Shown here: piece after piece, positions 9,340 through 21,415 of the stretch
Position numbering within the stretch: position 1 is the stretch's first letter
Layout of the letters: the number at the start of each line of letters is the position of its first letter
Origin: Liolophura sinensis
Lineage: Eukaryota; Mollusca; Polyplacophora; Chitonida; Chitonidae
DNA: 23,023 nucleotides
Reading direction: 5' to 3'
Assembly: GCF_032854445.1 (NCBI RefSeq)
Contig: NW_027018474.1
Span: 1 to 23,023 of the forward strand
The notes under the pieces: model-generated
Databases searched by the model: none
Told to the model about the DNA's origin: nothing
What the model saw: only the letters and a program-made list of their open reading frames with translations
Position numbers and translations under genes: made by a program

Positions 9340-9888
9340 TTAACTCACCCAGCAATTGCCTTACTTCTAAGTGCAAGACAATCTCAATGTCTTTATCTAC
9401 GTGTAGAAAAACCACACCATTTGTACGTGAAAAACACAAGGTACTTGATACAGTCTGCTGTAAAAAGTACAACTGACCACAGACCCACATGAATAAGGTG
9501 CCAAAAAATGCGGAATTGAGCCAGGCATCGGCAGCTGTTGAAAAATTGCAAATATCCCTGGTTTCCATGGAGTAAGAGCCGTTGCTGGGCACGTGATTAT
9601 GACATAAATGATCATTCAATTGTCGCTACAGGCAAAAGTATTGGTCGGAGAGCAACGCGGATTGCACCATTCGATTTGTCGTCACAAAATACGTCGGATT
9701 AGGATCTTACCAGCAGCACTGGAACAGTTTTTCCACTTTTGCATTTTTGCCTGGTCTTTTTGTTAATTGAAATCGGCTACACTGTACTCTGTACAATCGC
9801 GACTGGTCATTACTATATTCAACTTTTGACTATAAGTTATGTGCCCTTCGGTAGCCCAGAAGACCTGAAATCTTTGGGCTAAGCCCAT
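9340..9888 (+). repeat. Monomer 18, family B1
   Basis: Counterpart of copy 9, starting exactly 4941 bp (9 x 549) after it. Shares aaatatccc and ggatcttaccagcag; differs by caaaaaatg and ggattgc. Confidence 0.95.
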
Positions 9889-10438
9889 TTAACTCACCCA
9901 GCAATTGCCTTACTTCTAAGTGCAAGACAATCTCAATGTCTTTATCTACGTGTAGAAAAACCACACCATTTGTACGTGAAAAACACAAGGTACTTGATAC
10001 AGTCTGCTGTAAAAAGTACAACTGACCACAGACCCACATGAATAAGGTGCCAAAAGATGCGGAATTGAGCCAGGCATCGGCAGCTGTTGAAAAATTGCAA
10101 ATATCCCTGGTTTCCATGGAGTAAGAGCCGTTGCTGGGCACGTAATTATGACATAAATGATCATTCAATTGTCACTACAGGCAAAAGTATTGGTCGGAGA
10201 GCAACGCGGTTTGCACCATTCGATTTGTCGTCACAAAATACGTCGGATTAGCCTCTTACCAGCAGCACTGGAACAGTTTGTCCACTTTTGCATTTTTGCC
10301 TGGTCTTTTTGTTAATTGAAATCGGCTTACACTGTACTCTGTACAATCGCGACTGGTCATTACTATATTCAACTTTTGACTATAAGTTATGTGCCCTTCG
10401 GTAGCCCAGAAGACGTCAAATCTTTGGGCTAAGCCCAT
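9889..10438 (+). repeat. Monomer 19, family B1
   Basis: Counterpart of copy 10 (cagtttgtcc, gacgtc). Private cacgtaat destroys CACGTG; one extra t in cggcttacac gives 550 bp. Confidence 0.95.
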
Positions 10439-10987
10439 TTAACTCACCCAGCAATTGCCTTACTTCTAAGTGCAAGACAATCTCAATGTCTTTATCTACG
10501 TGTAGAAAAACCACACCATTTGTACGTGAAAAACACAAGGTACTTGATACAGTCTGCTGTAAAAAGTACAACTGAACACTAACCCACTTCAGTAAGGTGC
10601 CAAAAGATGCGGAATTGAGCCAGGCATCGGCAGCTGTTGAAAAATTGCAAATTTCCCTGGTTTCCATGGAGTAAGAGCCGTTGCTACGCACGTGATTATG
10701 ACATAAATGATCATTCAATTGTCGCTACAGCCAAAAGTATTGGTCGGACAGCAACGCGGATTGCACCATTCGATTTCTCGTCACAAAATACGTCGGATTA
10801 GGCTCTTACTAGTAGCACTGGAACAGTTTTTCCACTTTTGCATTTTTGCCTGGTCTTTTTGTTAATTGAAATCGGCTACACTGTACTCTGTACAATCGCG
10901 ACTGGTCATTACTATATTCAACTTTTGACTATAAGTTATGTGCCCTTCGGTAGCCCAGAAGACCTGAAATCTTTGGGCTAAGCCCAT
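10439..10987 (+). repeat. Monomer 20, family A
   Basis: Counterpart of copy 11 in order, but with gagccgttgctacgcacg. Private ggtcggacagc. Confidence 0.95.
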
Positions 10988-11535
10988 TTAACTCACCCAG
11001 CAATTGCCTTACTTCTAAGTGCAAGACAATCTCAATGTCTTTATCTACGTGTAGAAAAACCACACCATTTGTACGTGAAAAACACAAGGTACTTGATACA
11101 GTCTGCTTTAAATAGTACAACTGAACACTAACCCACTTCAGTAAGGTGCCAAAAGATGCGGAATTGAGCCAGGCATCGGCAGCTGTTGAAAAATTGCAAA
11201 TTTCCCTGGTTTCCATGGAGTAAGACCCGTTGCTACGCACGTGATTATGACTTAAATGATCATTCAATTGTCGCTACAGCCAAAAGTATTGGTCGGAGAG
11301 CAACGCGGTTTGCACCATTCGATTTGTCGTCACAAAATACGTCGGATTAGCCTCTTACCAGCAGTACTGGAACAGTTTTTCCACTTTTGCATTTTTGCCT
11401 GGTCTTTTTGTTAATTGAAACCGGCTACACTGCACTCTGTACAATCGCGACTGGTCATTACTATATTCAACTTTTGACTATAAGTTATGTGCCCTTCGGT
11501 AGCCCAGAAGACGTCAAATCTTTGGCTAAGCCCAT
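10988..11535 (+). repeat. Monomer 21, family E
   Basis: Counterpart of copy 12: gctttaaatag, gacttaaatg, aaccggc, tgcactctg. Ends in gacgtc with one g missing (tttggctaag). Confidence 0.95.
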
Positions 11536-12084
11536 TTAACTCACCCAGCAATTGCCTTACTTCTAAGTGCAAGACAATCTCAATGTCTTTATCTACGTGT
11601 AGAAAAACCACACCATTTGTACGTGAAAACCACAAGGTACTTGATACAGTCGGCTGTAAAAAGTACAACTGACCACAGACCCCACATGAACAAGGTGCCA
11701 AAAGATGTGGAATTGAGCCAGGCATCGGCAGCTGTTGAAAAATTGCAAATTTCCCTGGTTTCCATGGAGTAAGAGCCGTTGCTGGGCACGTGATTATGAC
11801 ATAAATGATCATTCAATTGTCACTACAGGCAAAAGTATTGGTCGGAGAGCAACGCGGTTTGCACCATTCGATTTGTCGTCACAAAATACGTCGGATTAGC
11901 CTCTTACCAGCAGCACTGGAACAGTTTTTCCACTTTTGCATTTTTGCCTGGTCTTTTTGTTAATTGAAATCGGCTACACTGTACTCTGTACAATCGCGAC
12001 TGGTCATTACTATATTCAACTTTTGACTATAAGTTATGTGCCCTTCGTAGCCCAGAAGACGTCAAATCTTTGGGCTAAGCCCAT
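11536..12084 (+). repeat. Monomer 22, family B2
   Basis: B2 marks with gatgtgg, which is shared with copy 24. Private gtcggctg. One inserted c (gacccc) and one lost g (cttcgtag) cancel to 549 bp. Ends in gacgtc. Confidence 0.95.
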
Positions 12085-12634
12085 TTAACTCACCCAGCAA
12101 TTGCCTTACTTCTAAGTGCAAGACAATCTCAATGTCTTTATCTACGTGTAGAAAAACCACACATTTGTACGTGAAAACCACAAGGTACTTGATACAGTCT
12201 GCTGTAAAAAGTACAACTGAAACACTGACCCACTTCAGTAAGGTGCCAAAAGATGCGGAATTGAGCCAGGCATCGGCAGCTGTTGAAAAATTGCAAATTT
12301 CCCTGGTTTCCATGGAGTAAGACCCGTTGCTACGCACGTGATTATGACTTAAATGATCATTCAATTGTCGCTACAGCCAAAAGTATTGGTCGGAGAGCAA
12401 CGCGGTTTGCACCATTCGATTTGTCGTCACAAAATACGTCGGATTAGCCTCTTACCAGCAGCACTGGAACAGTTTTTTCCACTTTTGCATTTTTGCCTGG
12501 TCTTTTTGTTAATTGAAACCGGCTACACTGCACTCTGTACAATCGCGACTGGTCATTACTATATTCAACTTTTGACTATAAGTTATGTGCCCTTCGGTAG
12601 CCCAGAAGACGTCAAATCTTTGGGCTAAGCCCAT
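12085..12634 (+). repeat. Monomer 23, family E-like mosaic
   Basis: Has gacttaaatg, aaccggc and tgcactctg of E, but gaaaaccac of B2 and no taaatag. Segment reads aacactgacccacttcag. Three single-base indels. With copy 24 it looks like a two-monomer repeat of copies 21-22. Confidence 0.93.
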
Positions 12635-13181
12635 TTAACTCACCCAGCAATTGCCTTACTTCTAAGTGCAAGACAATCTCAATGTCTTTATCTACGTGTA
12701 GAAAAACCACACCATTTGTACGTGAAAACCACAAGGTACTTGATACAGTCGCTGTAAAAAGTACAACTGACCACAGACCCAAATGAACAAGGTGCCAAAA
12801 GATGTGGAATTGAGCCAGGCATCGGCAGCTGTTGAAAAATTGCAAATTTCCTGGTTTCCATGGAGTAAGAGCCGTTGCTGGGCACGTGATTATGACATAA
12901 ATGATCATTCAATTGTCACTACAGGCAAAAGTATTGGTCGGAGAGCAACGCGGTTTGCACCATTCGATTTGTCGTCACAAAATACGTCGGATTAGCCTCT
13001 TACCAGCAGCACTGGAACAGTTTTTCCACTTTTGCATTTTTGCCTGGTCTTTTTGTTAATTGAAATCGGCTACACTGTACTCTGTACAATCGCGACTGGT
13101 CATTACTATATTCAACTTTTGACTATAAGTTATGTGCCCTTCGGTAGCCCAGAAGACGTCAAATCTTTGGGCTAAGCCCAT
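12635..13181 (+). repeat. Monomer 24, family B2
   Basis: B2 with gatgtgg as in copy 22; private cccaaatgaac. Two deletions (gtcgctg and aaatttcctgg) give 547 bp. Ends in gacgtc. Confidence 0.95.
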
Positions 13182-13730
13182 TTAACTCACCCAGCAATTG
13201 CCTTACTTCTAAGTGCAAGACAATCTCAATGTCTTTATCTACGTGTAGAAAAACCACACCATTTGTACGTGAAAAACACAAGGTACTTTATACAGTCTGC
13301 TGTAAAAAGTACAACTGAACACTAACCCACTTTAGTAAGGTGCCAAAAGATGCGGAATTGAGCCAGGCATCGGCAGCTGTTGAAAAATTGCAAATTTCCC
13401 TGGTTTCCATGGAGTAAGAGACGTTGCTACGCACGTGATTATGACATAAATGATCATTCAATTGTCACTACAGCCAAAAGTGTTGGTCGGAGAGCAACGC
13501 GGATTGCACCATTCGATTTCTCGTCACAAAATACGTCGGATTAGGCTCTTACTAGTAGCACTGGAACAGTTTTTCCACTTTTGCATTTTTGCCTGGTCTT
13601 TTTGTTAATTGAAATCGGCTACACTGTACTCTGTACAATCGCGACTGGTCATTACTATATTCAACTTTTGACTATAAGTTATGTGCCCTTCGGTAGCCCA
13701 GAAGACCTGAAATCTTTGGGCCAAGCCCAT
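13182..13730 (+). repeat. Monomer 25, family A
   Basis: Shares gtgttgg with copy 1 only. Private tactttatac and cactttag; the end reads gggccaag, as does copy 34. Confidence 0.95.
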
Positions 13731-14281
13731 TTAACTCACCCAGCAATTGCCTTACTTCTAAGTGCAAGACAATCTCAATGTCTTTATCTACGTGTAGAAA
13801 AACCACACCATTTGTACGTGAAAAACACAAGGTACTTGATACAGTCTGCTGTAAAAAGTACAACTGAACACTAACCAACTTCAGTAAGGTGCCAAAAGAT
13901 GTGGAATTGAGACAGGCATCGGCAGCTGTTGAAAAATTGCAAATTTCCCTGGTTTCCATGGAGTAAGACCCGTTGCTACGCACGTGATTATGACATAAAT
14001 GATCATTCAATTGTCGCTACAAGCCAAAAGTATTGGTCGGAGAGCAACGCGGATTGCACCATTTCGATTTCTCGTCACAAAATACGTCGGATTAGGCTCT
14101 TACTAATAGCACTGGAACAGTTTTTCCACTTTTGCATTTTTGCCTGGTCTTTTTGTTAATTGAAATCGGCTACACTGTACTCTGTACAATCGCGACTGGT
14201 CATTACTATATTCAACTTTTGACTATAAGTTATGTGCCCTTCGGTAGCCCAGAAGACCTGAAATCTTTGGGCTAAGCCCAT
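13731..14281 (+). repeat. Monomer 26, family C
   Basis: C marks as in copy 17, plus tactaatag shared with copy 34. Two insertions (acaagcc, catttcg) give 551 bp. Confidence 0.95.
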
Positions 14282-14832
14282 TTAACTCACCCAGCAATTG
14301 CCTTACTTCTAAGTGCAAGACAATCTCAATGTCTTTATCTACGTGTAGAAAAAACCACACCATTTGTACGTGAAAACCACAAGGTACTTGATACAGTCTG
14401 CTGTAAAAAGTACAACTGACCACAGACCCACATGAACAAGGTGCCAAAAGATGCGGAATTGAGCCAGGCATCGGCAGCTGTTGAAAAATTGCAAATTTCC
14501 CTGGTTTCCATGGAGTAAGAGCCCGTTGCTGGGCACGTGATTATGACATAAATGATCATTCAATTGTCACTACAGGCAAAAGTATTGGTCGGAGAGCAAC
14601 GCGGTTTGCACCATTCGATTTGTCGTCACAAAATACGTCGGATTAGCCTCTTACCAGCAGCACTGGAACAGTTTTTCCACTTTTGCATTTTTGCCTGGTC
14701 TTTTTGTTAATTGAAATCGGCTACACTGTACTCTGTACAATCGCGACTGGTCATTACTATATTCAACTTTTGACTATAAGTTATGTGCCCTTCGGTAGCC
14801 CAGAAGACGTCAAATCTTTGGGCTAAGCCCAT
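14282..14832 (+). repeat. Monomer 27, family B2
   Basis: B2 marks with the ggtttgc / ttgtcg / cctcttaccagcag block. Two insertions (gaaaaaacc, gagcccg). Ends in gacgtc. Confidence 0.95.
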
Positions 14833-15382
14833 TTAAACTCACCCAGCAATTGCCTTACTTCTAAGTGCAAGACAATCTCAATGTCTTTATCTACGTGTAG
14901 AAAAACCACACCATTTGTACGTGAAAAACACAAGGTACTTGATACAGTCTGCTGTAAAAAGTACAACTGAACACTAACCCACTTCAGTAAGGTGCCAAAA
15001 GATGCGGAATTGAGCAGGCATCGGCAGCTGTTGAAAAATTGCAAATTTCCCTGGTTTCCATGGAGTAAGAGACGTTGCTACGCACGTGATTATGACATAA
15101 ATGATCATTCAATTGTCGCTACAGCCAAAAGTATTGGTCGGAGAGCAACGCGGATTGCACCATTCGATTTTCTCGTCACAAAATACGTCGGATTAGGCTC
15201 TTACTGGTAGCACTGGAACAGTTTTTCCACTTTTGCATTTTTGCCTGGTCTTTTTTTTAATTGAAATCGGCTACACTGTACTCTGTACAATCGCGACTGG
15301 TCATTACTATATTCAACTTTTGACTATAAGTTATGTGCCCTTCGGTAGCCCAGAAGACCTGAAATCTTTGGGCTAAGCCCAT
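14833..15382 (+). repeat. Monomer 28, family A
   Basis: A segment with gagacgttgctacg. Extra a at the start (ttaaactc), lost c (gagcagg, shared with copy 36), extra t (gattttctcg). Private tactggtag and an unbroken T-run where others have tgtt. Confidence 0.95.
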
Positions 15383-15930
15383 TTAACTCACCCAGCAATT
15401 GCCTTACTTCTAAGTGCAAGACAATCTCAATGTCTTTATCTACGTGTAGAAAAACCACACCATTTGTACGTGAAAAACACAAGGTACTTGATACAGTCTG
15501 CTGTAAAAAGTACAACTGAACACTAACCCACTTCAGTAAGGTGCCAAAAGATGCGGAATTGAGACAGGCATCGGCAGCTGTTGAAAAATTGCAAATTTCC
15601 CTGGTTTCCATGGAGTAAGACCTGTTGCTACGCACGTGATTATGACATAAATGATCATTCAATTGTCGCTACAGCCAAAAGTATTGGTCGGAGAGCAACG
15701 CGGATTGCACCATTCGATTTCTCGTCACAAAATACGTCGGATTAGGCTCTTACTAGTAGCACTGGAACAGTTTGTCCACTTTTGCATTTTTGCCTGGTCT
15801 TTTTGTTAATTGAAATCGGCTACACTGTACTCTGTACAATCGCGACTGGTCATTACTATATTCAACTTTTGACTAAAGTTATGTGCCCTTCGGTAGCCCA
15901 GAAGACCTGAAATCTTTGGGCTAAGCCCAT
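15383..15930 (+). repeat. Monomer 29, family A with C-like marks
   Basis: Like copy 4, an A segment followed by gagacagg; here gacctgttgc. Has cagtttgtcc. One base missing in gactaaag. Confidence 0.93.
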
Positions 15931-16478
15931 TTAACTCACCCAGCAATTGCCTTACTTCTAAGTGCAAGACAATCTTAATGTCTTTATCCACGTGTAGAAA
16001 AAACCACACCATTTGTACGTGAAAAACACAATGTACTTAATACAGTCTGCTGTAAAAAGTACAACTGAACACTGACCCACTTCAGTAAGGTGCCAAAAGA
16101 TGCGAATTGAGCCAGGCATCGGCAGCTGTTGAAAAATTGCAAATTTCCCTGGTTTCCATGGAGTAAGAGCCGTTGCTGGGCACGTGATTATGACATAAAT
16201 GATCATTCAATTGTCACTACAGCCAAAAGTATTGGTCGGAGAGCAACGCGGATTGCACCATTCGATTTCTCGTCACAAAATACGTCGGATTAGCCTCTTA
16301 CCAGCAGCACTGGAACAGTTTGTCCACTTTTGCATTTTTACCTGGTCTTTTTGTTAATTGAAATCGGCTACACTGTACTCTGTACAATCGCGACTGGTCA
16401 TTACTATATTCAACTTTTGACTATAAGTTATGTGCCCTTCGGTAGCCCAGAAGACCTGAAATCTTGGGCTAAGCCCAT
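15931..16478 (+). repeat. Monomer 30, family F
   Basis: Segment aacactgacccacttcag. Several private changes (caatctta, tatccacg, acaatgtacttaat). Second half (cctcttaccagcag, cagtttgtcc, tttttacctgg) is shared with copy 39. Three single-base indels. Confidence 0.93.
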
Positions 16479-17025
16479 TTAACTCACCAGCAATTGCCTT
16501 ACTTCTAAGTGCAAGACAATCTCAATGTCTTTATCTACGTGTAGAAAAACCACACCATTCGTACGTGAAAAACACAAGGTACTTGATACAGTCTGCTGTA
16601 AAAAGTACAACTGAACACTAACCCACTTCAGTAAGGTGCCAAAAGATGCGGAATTGAGCCAGGCATCGGCAGCTGTTGAAAAAATTGCAAATTTCCCTGG
16701 TTTCCATGGAGTAAGAGCCGTTGCTACGCACGTGATTATGACATCAATGATCATTTAATTGTCGCTACAGCCAAAAGTATTGGTCGGAGAGCAACGCGGA
16801 TTGCACCATTCGATTTCTCGTCACAAAATACGTCGGATTAGGCTCTTACTAGTAGCACTGGAACAGTTTTTCATTTTTGCATTTTTGCCTGGTCTTTTTG
16901 TTAATTGAAATCGCTACACTGTACTCTGTACAATCGCGACTGGTCATTACTATATTCAACTTTTGACTATAAGTTATGTGCCCTTCGGTAGCCCAGAAGA
17001 CCTGAAATCTTTGGGCTAAGCCCAT
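16479..17025 (+). repeat. Monomer 31, family A subtype
   Basis: Shares cattcgtacg and gacatcaatgatcattta with copy 40 only. Four single-base indels give 547 bp. Confidence 0.95.
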
Positions 17026-17575
17026 TTAACTCACCCAGCAATTGCCTTACTTCTAAGTGCAAGACAATCTCAATGTCTTTATCTACGTGTAGAAAAACCA
17101 CACCATTTGTACGTGAAAAACACAAGGTACTTGATACAGTCTGCTGTGAAAAGTACAACTAAACACTGACCCACATTTATAAGGTGCCAAAAGATGTGGA
17201 ATTGGGCCAGGCATCGGCAGCTGTTGAAAAATTGCAAATTTCCCCTGGTTTCCATGGAGTAAGAGCCGTTGCTGGGCACGTGATTATGACATCAATGATC
17301 ATTGATCTGTCGCTACAGCCAAAAGTATTGGTCGGAGAGCAACGCGGTTTGCACCATTCGATTTGTCGTCACAAAATACGTCGGATTAGCCTCTTACCAG
17401 CAGCACTGGAACAGTTTTTCCACTTTTGCATTTTTGCCTGGTCTTTTTGTTAATTGAAATCGGCTACACTGCACTCTGTACAATCGCGACTGGTCATTAC
17501 TATATTCAACTTTTGACTATAAGTTATGTGCCCTTCGGTAGCCCAGAAGACCTGAAATCTTTGGGCTAAGCCCAT
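17026..17575 (+). repeat. Monomer 32, family D
   Basis: D marks: tgtgaaaag, aactaaacactgacc, catttataagg, gaattgggcc and atcattgatctgtc. One extra c (tttcccctgg). Nearly identical to copy 41. Confidence 0.95.
17291..17306. repeat. 16-bp perfect palindrome, D monomer 32
   Basis: atcaatgatcattgat is its own reverse complement. It extends the 10-bp core found in all monomers through changes on both sides (ataaatg to atcaatg, and attcaattg to attgatctg). Confidence 0.95.
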
Positions 17576-18123
17576 TTAACTCACCCAGCAATTGCCTTAC
17601 TTCTAAGTGCAAGACAATCTCAATGTCTTTATCTACGTGTAGAAAAACCACACCATTTGTACGTGAAAACCACAAGGTACTTGATACAGTCTGCTGTAAA
17701 AAGTACAACTGACCACAGACCCACATGAACAAGGTGCCAAAAGATGCGGAATTGAGCCAGGCATCGGCAGCTGTTGAAAAATTGCAAATTTCCCTGGTTT
17801 CCATGGAGTAAGAGCCGTTGCTGGGCACGTGATTATGACATAAATGATCATTCAATTGTCACTACAGGCAAAAGTATTGGTCGGAGAGCAACGCAGTTTG
17901 CACCATTCGATTTGTCGTCACAAAATACGTCGGATTAGCCTCTTACCAGCAGCACTGGAACAGTTTTTCCACTTTTGCATTTTTGCCTGGTCTTTTTGTT
18001 AATTGAAATCGGCTACACTGTACTCTGTACAATCGCGACTGGTCATTACTATATTCAACTTTTGACTATAAGTTATGTGCCCTTCGGTAGCCCAGAAGAC
18101 GTCAAATCTTTGGCTAAGCCCAT
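17576..18123 (+). repeat. Monomer 33, family B2
   Basis: B2 with cgcagtttgc, shared only with copy 42. Ends in gacgtc with one g missing (tttggctaag). Confidence 0.95.
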
Positions 18124-18673
18124 TCAACTCACCCAGCAATTGCCTTACTTCTAAGTGCAAGACAATCTCAATGTCTTTATCTACGTGTAGAAAAACCACA
18201 CCATTTGTACGTGAAAAACACAAGGTACTTGATACAGTCTGCTGTAAAAAGTACAACTGAACACTAACCCACTTCAGTAAGGTGCCAAAAGATGCGGAAT
18301 TGAGCCAGGCATCGGCAGCTGTTGAAAAATTGCAAATTTCCCTGGTTTCCATGGAGTAAGAGCCGTTGCTGGGCACGTGATTATGACATAAATGATCATT
18401 CAATGTCACTACAGCCAAAAGTATTGGTCGGAGAGCAACGCGGATTGCACCATTCGATTTCTCGTCACAAAATACGTCGGATTAGCCTCTTACTAATAGC
18501 ACTGGAACAGTTTTTTCCACTTTTGCATTTTTGCCTGGTCTTTTTGTTAATTGAAATCGGCTACACTGTACTCTGTTACAATCGCGACTGGTCATTACTA
18601 TATTCAACTTTTGACTATAAGTTATGTGCCCTTCGGTAGCCCAGAAGACCTGAAATCTTTGGGCCAAGCCCAT
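18124..18673 (+). repeat. Monomer 34, family A mosaic
   Basis: A segment joined to B-like gagccgttgctgggcacg. Unit start altered to tcaactc. Indels: caatgtcac, gttttttcc, ctgttacaatc. Ends gggccaag, like copy 25. Confidence 0.93.
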
Positions 18674-19222
18674 TTAACTCACCCAGCAATTGTCTTACTT
18701 CTAATTCCAAGACAATCTCAATGTCTTTATCTACGTGTAGAAAAACCACACCATTTGTACGTGAAAAACACAAGGTACTTGATACAGTCTGCTGTGAAAA
18801 GTACAACTAAACACTGACCCACATTTATAAGGTGCCAAAAGATGTGGAATTGGGCCAGGCATCGGCAGCTGTTAAAAAATTGGAAATATCCCTGGTTTCC
18901 ATGGAGTAAGAGCCGTTGCTGGGCACGTGATTATGACATCAATGATCATTGATCTGTCGCTACAGCCAAAAGTATTGGTCGGAGAGCAACGCGGTTTGCA
19001 CCATTCGATTTCTCGTCACAAAATACGTCGGATTAGCCTCTTACCAGCAGCACTGGAACAGTTTTTTCCACTTTTGCATTTTTGCCTGGTCTTTTTGTTA
19101 ATTGAAATCGGCTACACTGTACTCTGTACAATCGCGACTGGTCATTACTATATTCAACTTTTGACTATAAGTTATGTGCCCTTCGGTAGCCCAGAGACCT
19201 GAAATCTTTGGGCTAAGCCCAT
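18674..19222 (+). repeat. Monomer 35, family D, diverged
   Basis: D marks as in copies 32 and 41, with private attgtctt, ctaattcc, gttaaaaaattgg, and aaatatccc shared with B1. Downstream ttctcg and tgtactctg differ from the other D copies. Ends ccagagacc. Confidence 0.93.
18938..18953. repeat. 16-bp perfect palindrome, D monomer 35
   Basis: Same palindrome as in copy 32, kept although this D copy is otherwise the most diverged of the three. Confidence 0.95.
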
Positions 19223-19767
19223 TTAACTCACCCAGCAATTGACTTACTTCTAAGTGCAAGACAATCTCAATGTCTTTATCTACGTGTAGAAAAACCACAC
19301 CATTTGTACGTGAAAAACACAAGGTACTTGATACAGTCTGCTGTAAAAAGTACAACTGAACACTAACCCACTTCAGTAAGGTGCCAAAAGATGCGGAATT
19401 GAGCAGGCATCGCACCTGTTGAAAAATTGCAAATTTCCCTGGTTTCCATGGAGTAAGAGACGTTGCTACGCACGTGATTATGACATAAATGATCATTCAA
19501 TTGTCGCTACAGCCAAAAGTATTGGTAGGAGAGCAACGCGGATTGCACCATTCGATTTCTCGTCACAAAATACGTCGGATTAGGCTCTTACTAGTAGCAC
19601 TGGAACAGTTTTTCCACTTTTGCATTTTTGCCTGGTCTTTTTGTTAATTGAAATCGGCTACACTGTACTCTGTACAATCGCGACTGGTCATTACTATATT
19701 CAACTTTTGACTATAAGTTATGTGCCCTTCGGTAGCCCAGAAGACCTGAAATCTTGGGCTAAGCCAT
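19223..19767 (+). repeat. Monomer 36, family A, shortest copy (545 bp)
   Basis: Shares ggtaggag with copy 16 and gacttac with copies 3 and 15. Four single-base deletions (gagcagg, catcgcacctg, gaaatcttggg, aagccattt). Confidence 0.95.
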
Positions 19768-20315
19768 TTAACTCACCCAGCAATTGCCTTACTTCTAAGT
19801 GCAAGACAATCTCAATGTCTTTATCTACGTGTAGAAAAACCACACCATTTGTACGTGAAAAACACAAGGTACTTGATACAGTCTGCTGTAAAAAGTACAA
19901 CTGAACACTAACCAACTTCAGTAAGGTGCCAAAAGATGTGGAATTGAGACAGGCATCGGCAGCTGTTGAAAAATTGCAAATTTCCCTGGTTTCCATGGAG
20001 TAAGACCCGTTGCTACGCACGTGATTATGACATAAATGATCATTCATTGTCGCTACAGCCAAAAGTATTGGTCGGAGAGCAACGCGGATTGCACCATTCG
20101 ATTTCTCGTCACAAAATACGTCGGATTAGGCTCTTACTAGTAGCACTGGAACAGTTTTTCCACTTTTGCATTTTTGCCTGGTCTTTTTGTTAATTGAAAT
20201 CGGCTACACTGTACTCTGTACAATCGCGACTGGTCATTACTATATTCAACTTTTGACTATAAGTTATGTGCCCTTCGGTAGCCCAGAAGACCTGAAATCT
20301 CTGGGCTAAGCCCAT
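19768..20315 (+). repeat. Monomer 37, family C
   Basis: C marks with the same downstream block as copy 17. One base missing (attcattgtc). The boundary reads ctctgggc. Confidence 0.95.
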
Positions 20316-20865
20316 TTAACTCACCCAGCAATTGCCTTACTTCTAAGTGCAAGACAATCTCAATGTCTTTATCTACGTGTAGAAAAACCACACCATTTGT
20401 ACGTGAAAAACACAAGGTACTTGATACAGTCTGCTGTAAAAAGTACAACTGACCACAGACCCACATGAATAAGGTGCCAAAGATGCGGAATTGAGCCAGG
20501 CATCGGCAGCTGTTGAAAAATTGCAAATATCCCTGGTTTCCATGGAGTAAGAGCCGTTGCTGGGCACGTGATTATGACATAAATGATCATTCAATTGTCG
20601 CTACAGGCAAAAAGTATTGGTCGGAGAGCAACGCGGTTTGCCACCATTCGATTTGTCGTCACAAAATACGTCGGATTAGCCTCTTACCAGCAGCACTGGA
20701 ACAGTTTTTCCACTTTTGCATTTTTGCCTGGTCTTTCTGTTAATTGAAATCGGCTACACTGCACTCTGTACAATCGCGACTGGTCATTACTATATTCAAC
20801 TTTTGACTATAAGTTATGTGCCCTTCGGTAGCCCAGAAGACGTCAAATCTTTGGGCTAAGCCCAT
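20316..20865 (+). repeat. Monomer 38, family B1
   Basis: B1 with aaatatccc; has tgcactctg and gacgtc. Three single-base indels (gccaaagatg, ggcaaaaag, gtttgccacc). Confidence 0.95.
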
Positions 20866-21415
20866 TTAACTCACCCAGCAATTGCCTTACTTCTAAGTGC
20901 AAGACAATCTCAATGTCTTTATCTACGTGTAGAAAAACCACACCATTTGTACGTGAAAAAACACAAGGTACTTGATACAGTCTGCTGTAAATAGTACAAC
21001 TGAACACTAACCCACTTCAGTAAGGTGCCAAAAGATGCGGAATTGAGCCAGGCATCGGCAGCTGTTGAAAAATTGCAAATTTCCCTGGTTTCCATGGAGT
21101 AAGACCCGTTGCTACGCACGTGATTATGACATAAATGATCATTCAATTGTCGCTACAGCCAAAAGTAATGGTCGGAGTAGAACGCGGATTGCACCATTCG
21201 ATTTCTCGTCACAAAATACGTCGGATTAGCCTCTTACCAGCAGCACTGGAACAGTTTGTCCACTTTTGCATTTTTACCTGGTCTTTTTGTTAATTGAAAT
21301 CGGCTACACTGTACTCTGTACAATCGCGACTGGTCATTACTATATTCAACTTTTGACTATAAGTTATGTGCCCTTCGGTAGCCCAGAAGACCTGAAATCT
21401 TTGGGCTAAGCCCAT
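20866..21415 (+). repeat. Monomer 39, E/F mosaic
   Basis: First half resembles E (ctgtaaatag, gacccg); second half is that of copy 30 (cagtttgtcc, tttttacctgg). Private aaaagtaatgg and ggagtagaacgc. One extra a (gaaaaaacac). Confidence 0.93.

Larger units (their letters stand above)
4399..12084 (+). repeat. Higher-order repeat: copies 9-13 recur as 18-22
   Basis: The order B1, B1, A, E, B2 at 4399-7143 recurs at 9340-12084, nine monomers on. Shared marks include ggatcttaccagcag, cagtttgtcc plus gacgtc, and the E signature gctttaaatag with gacttaaatg. Confidence 0.85.
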
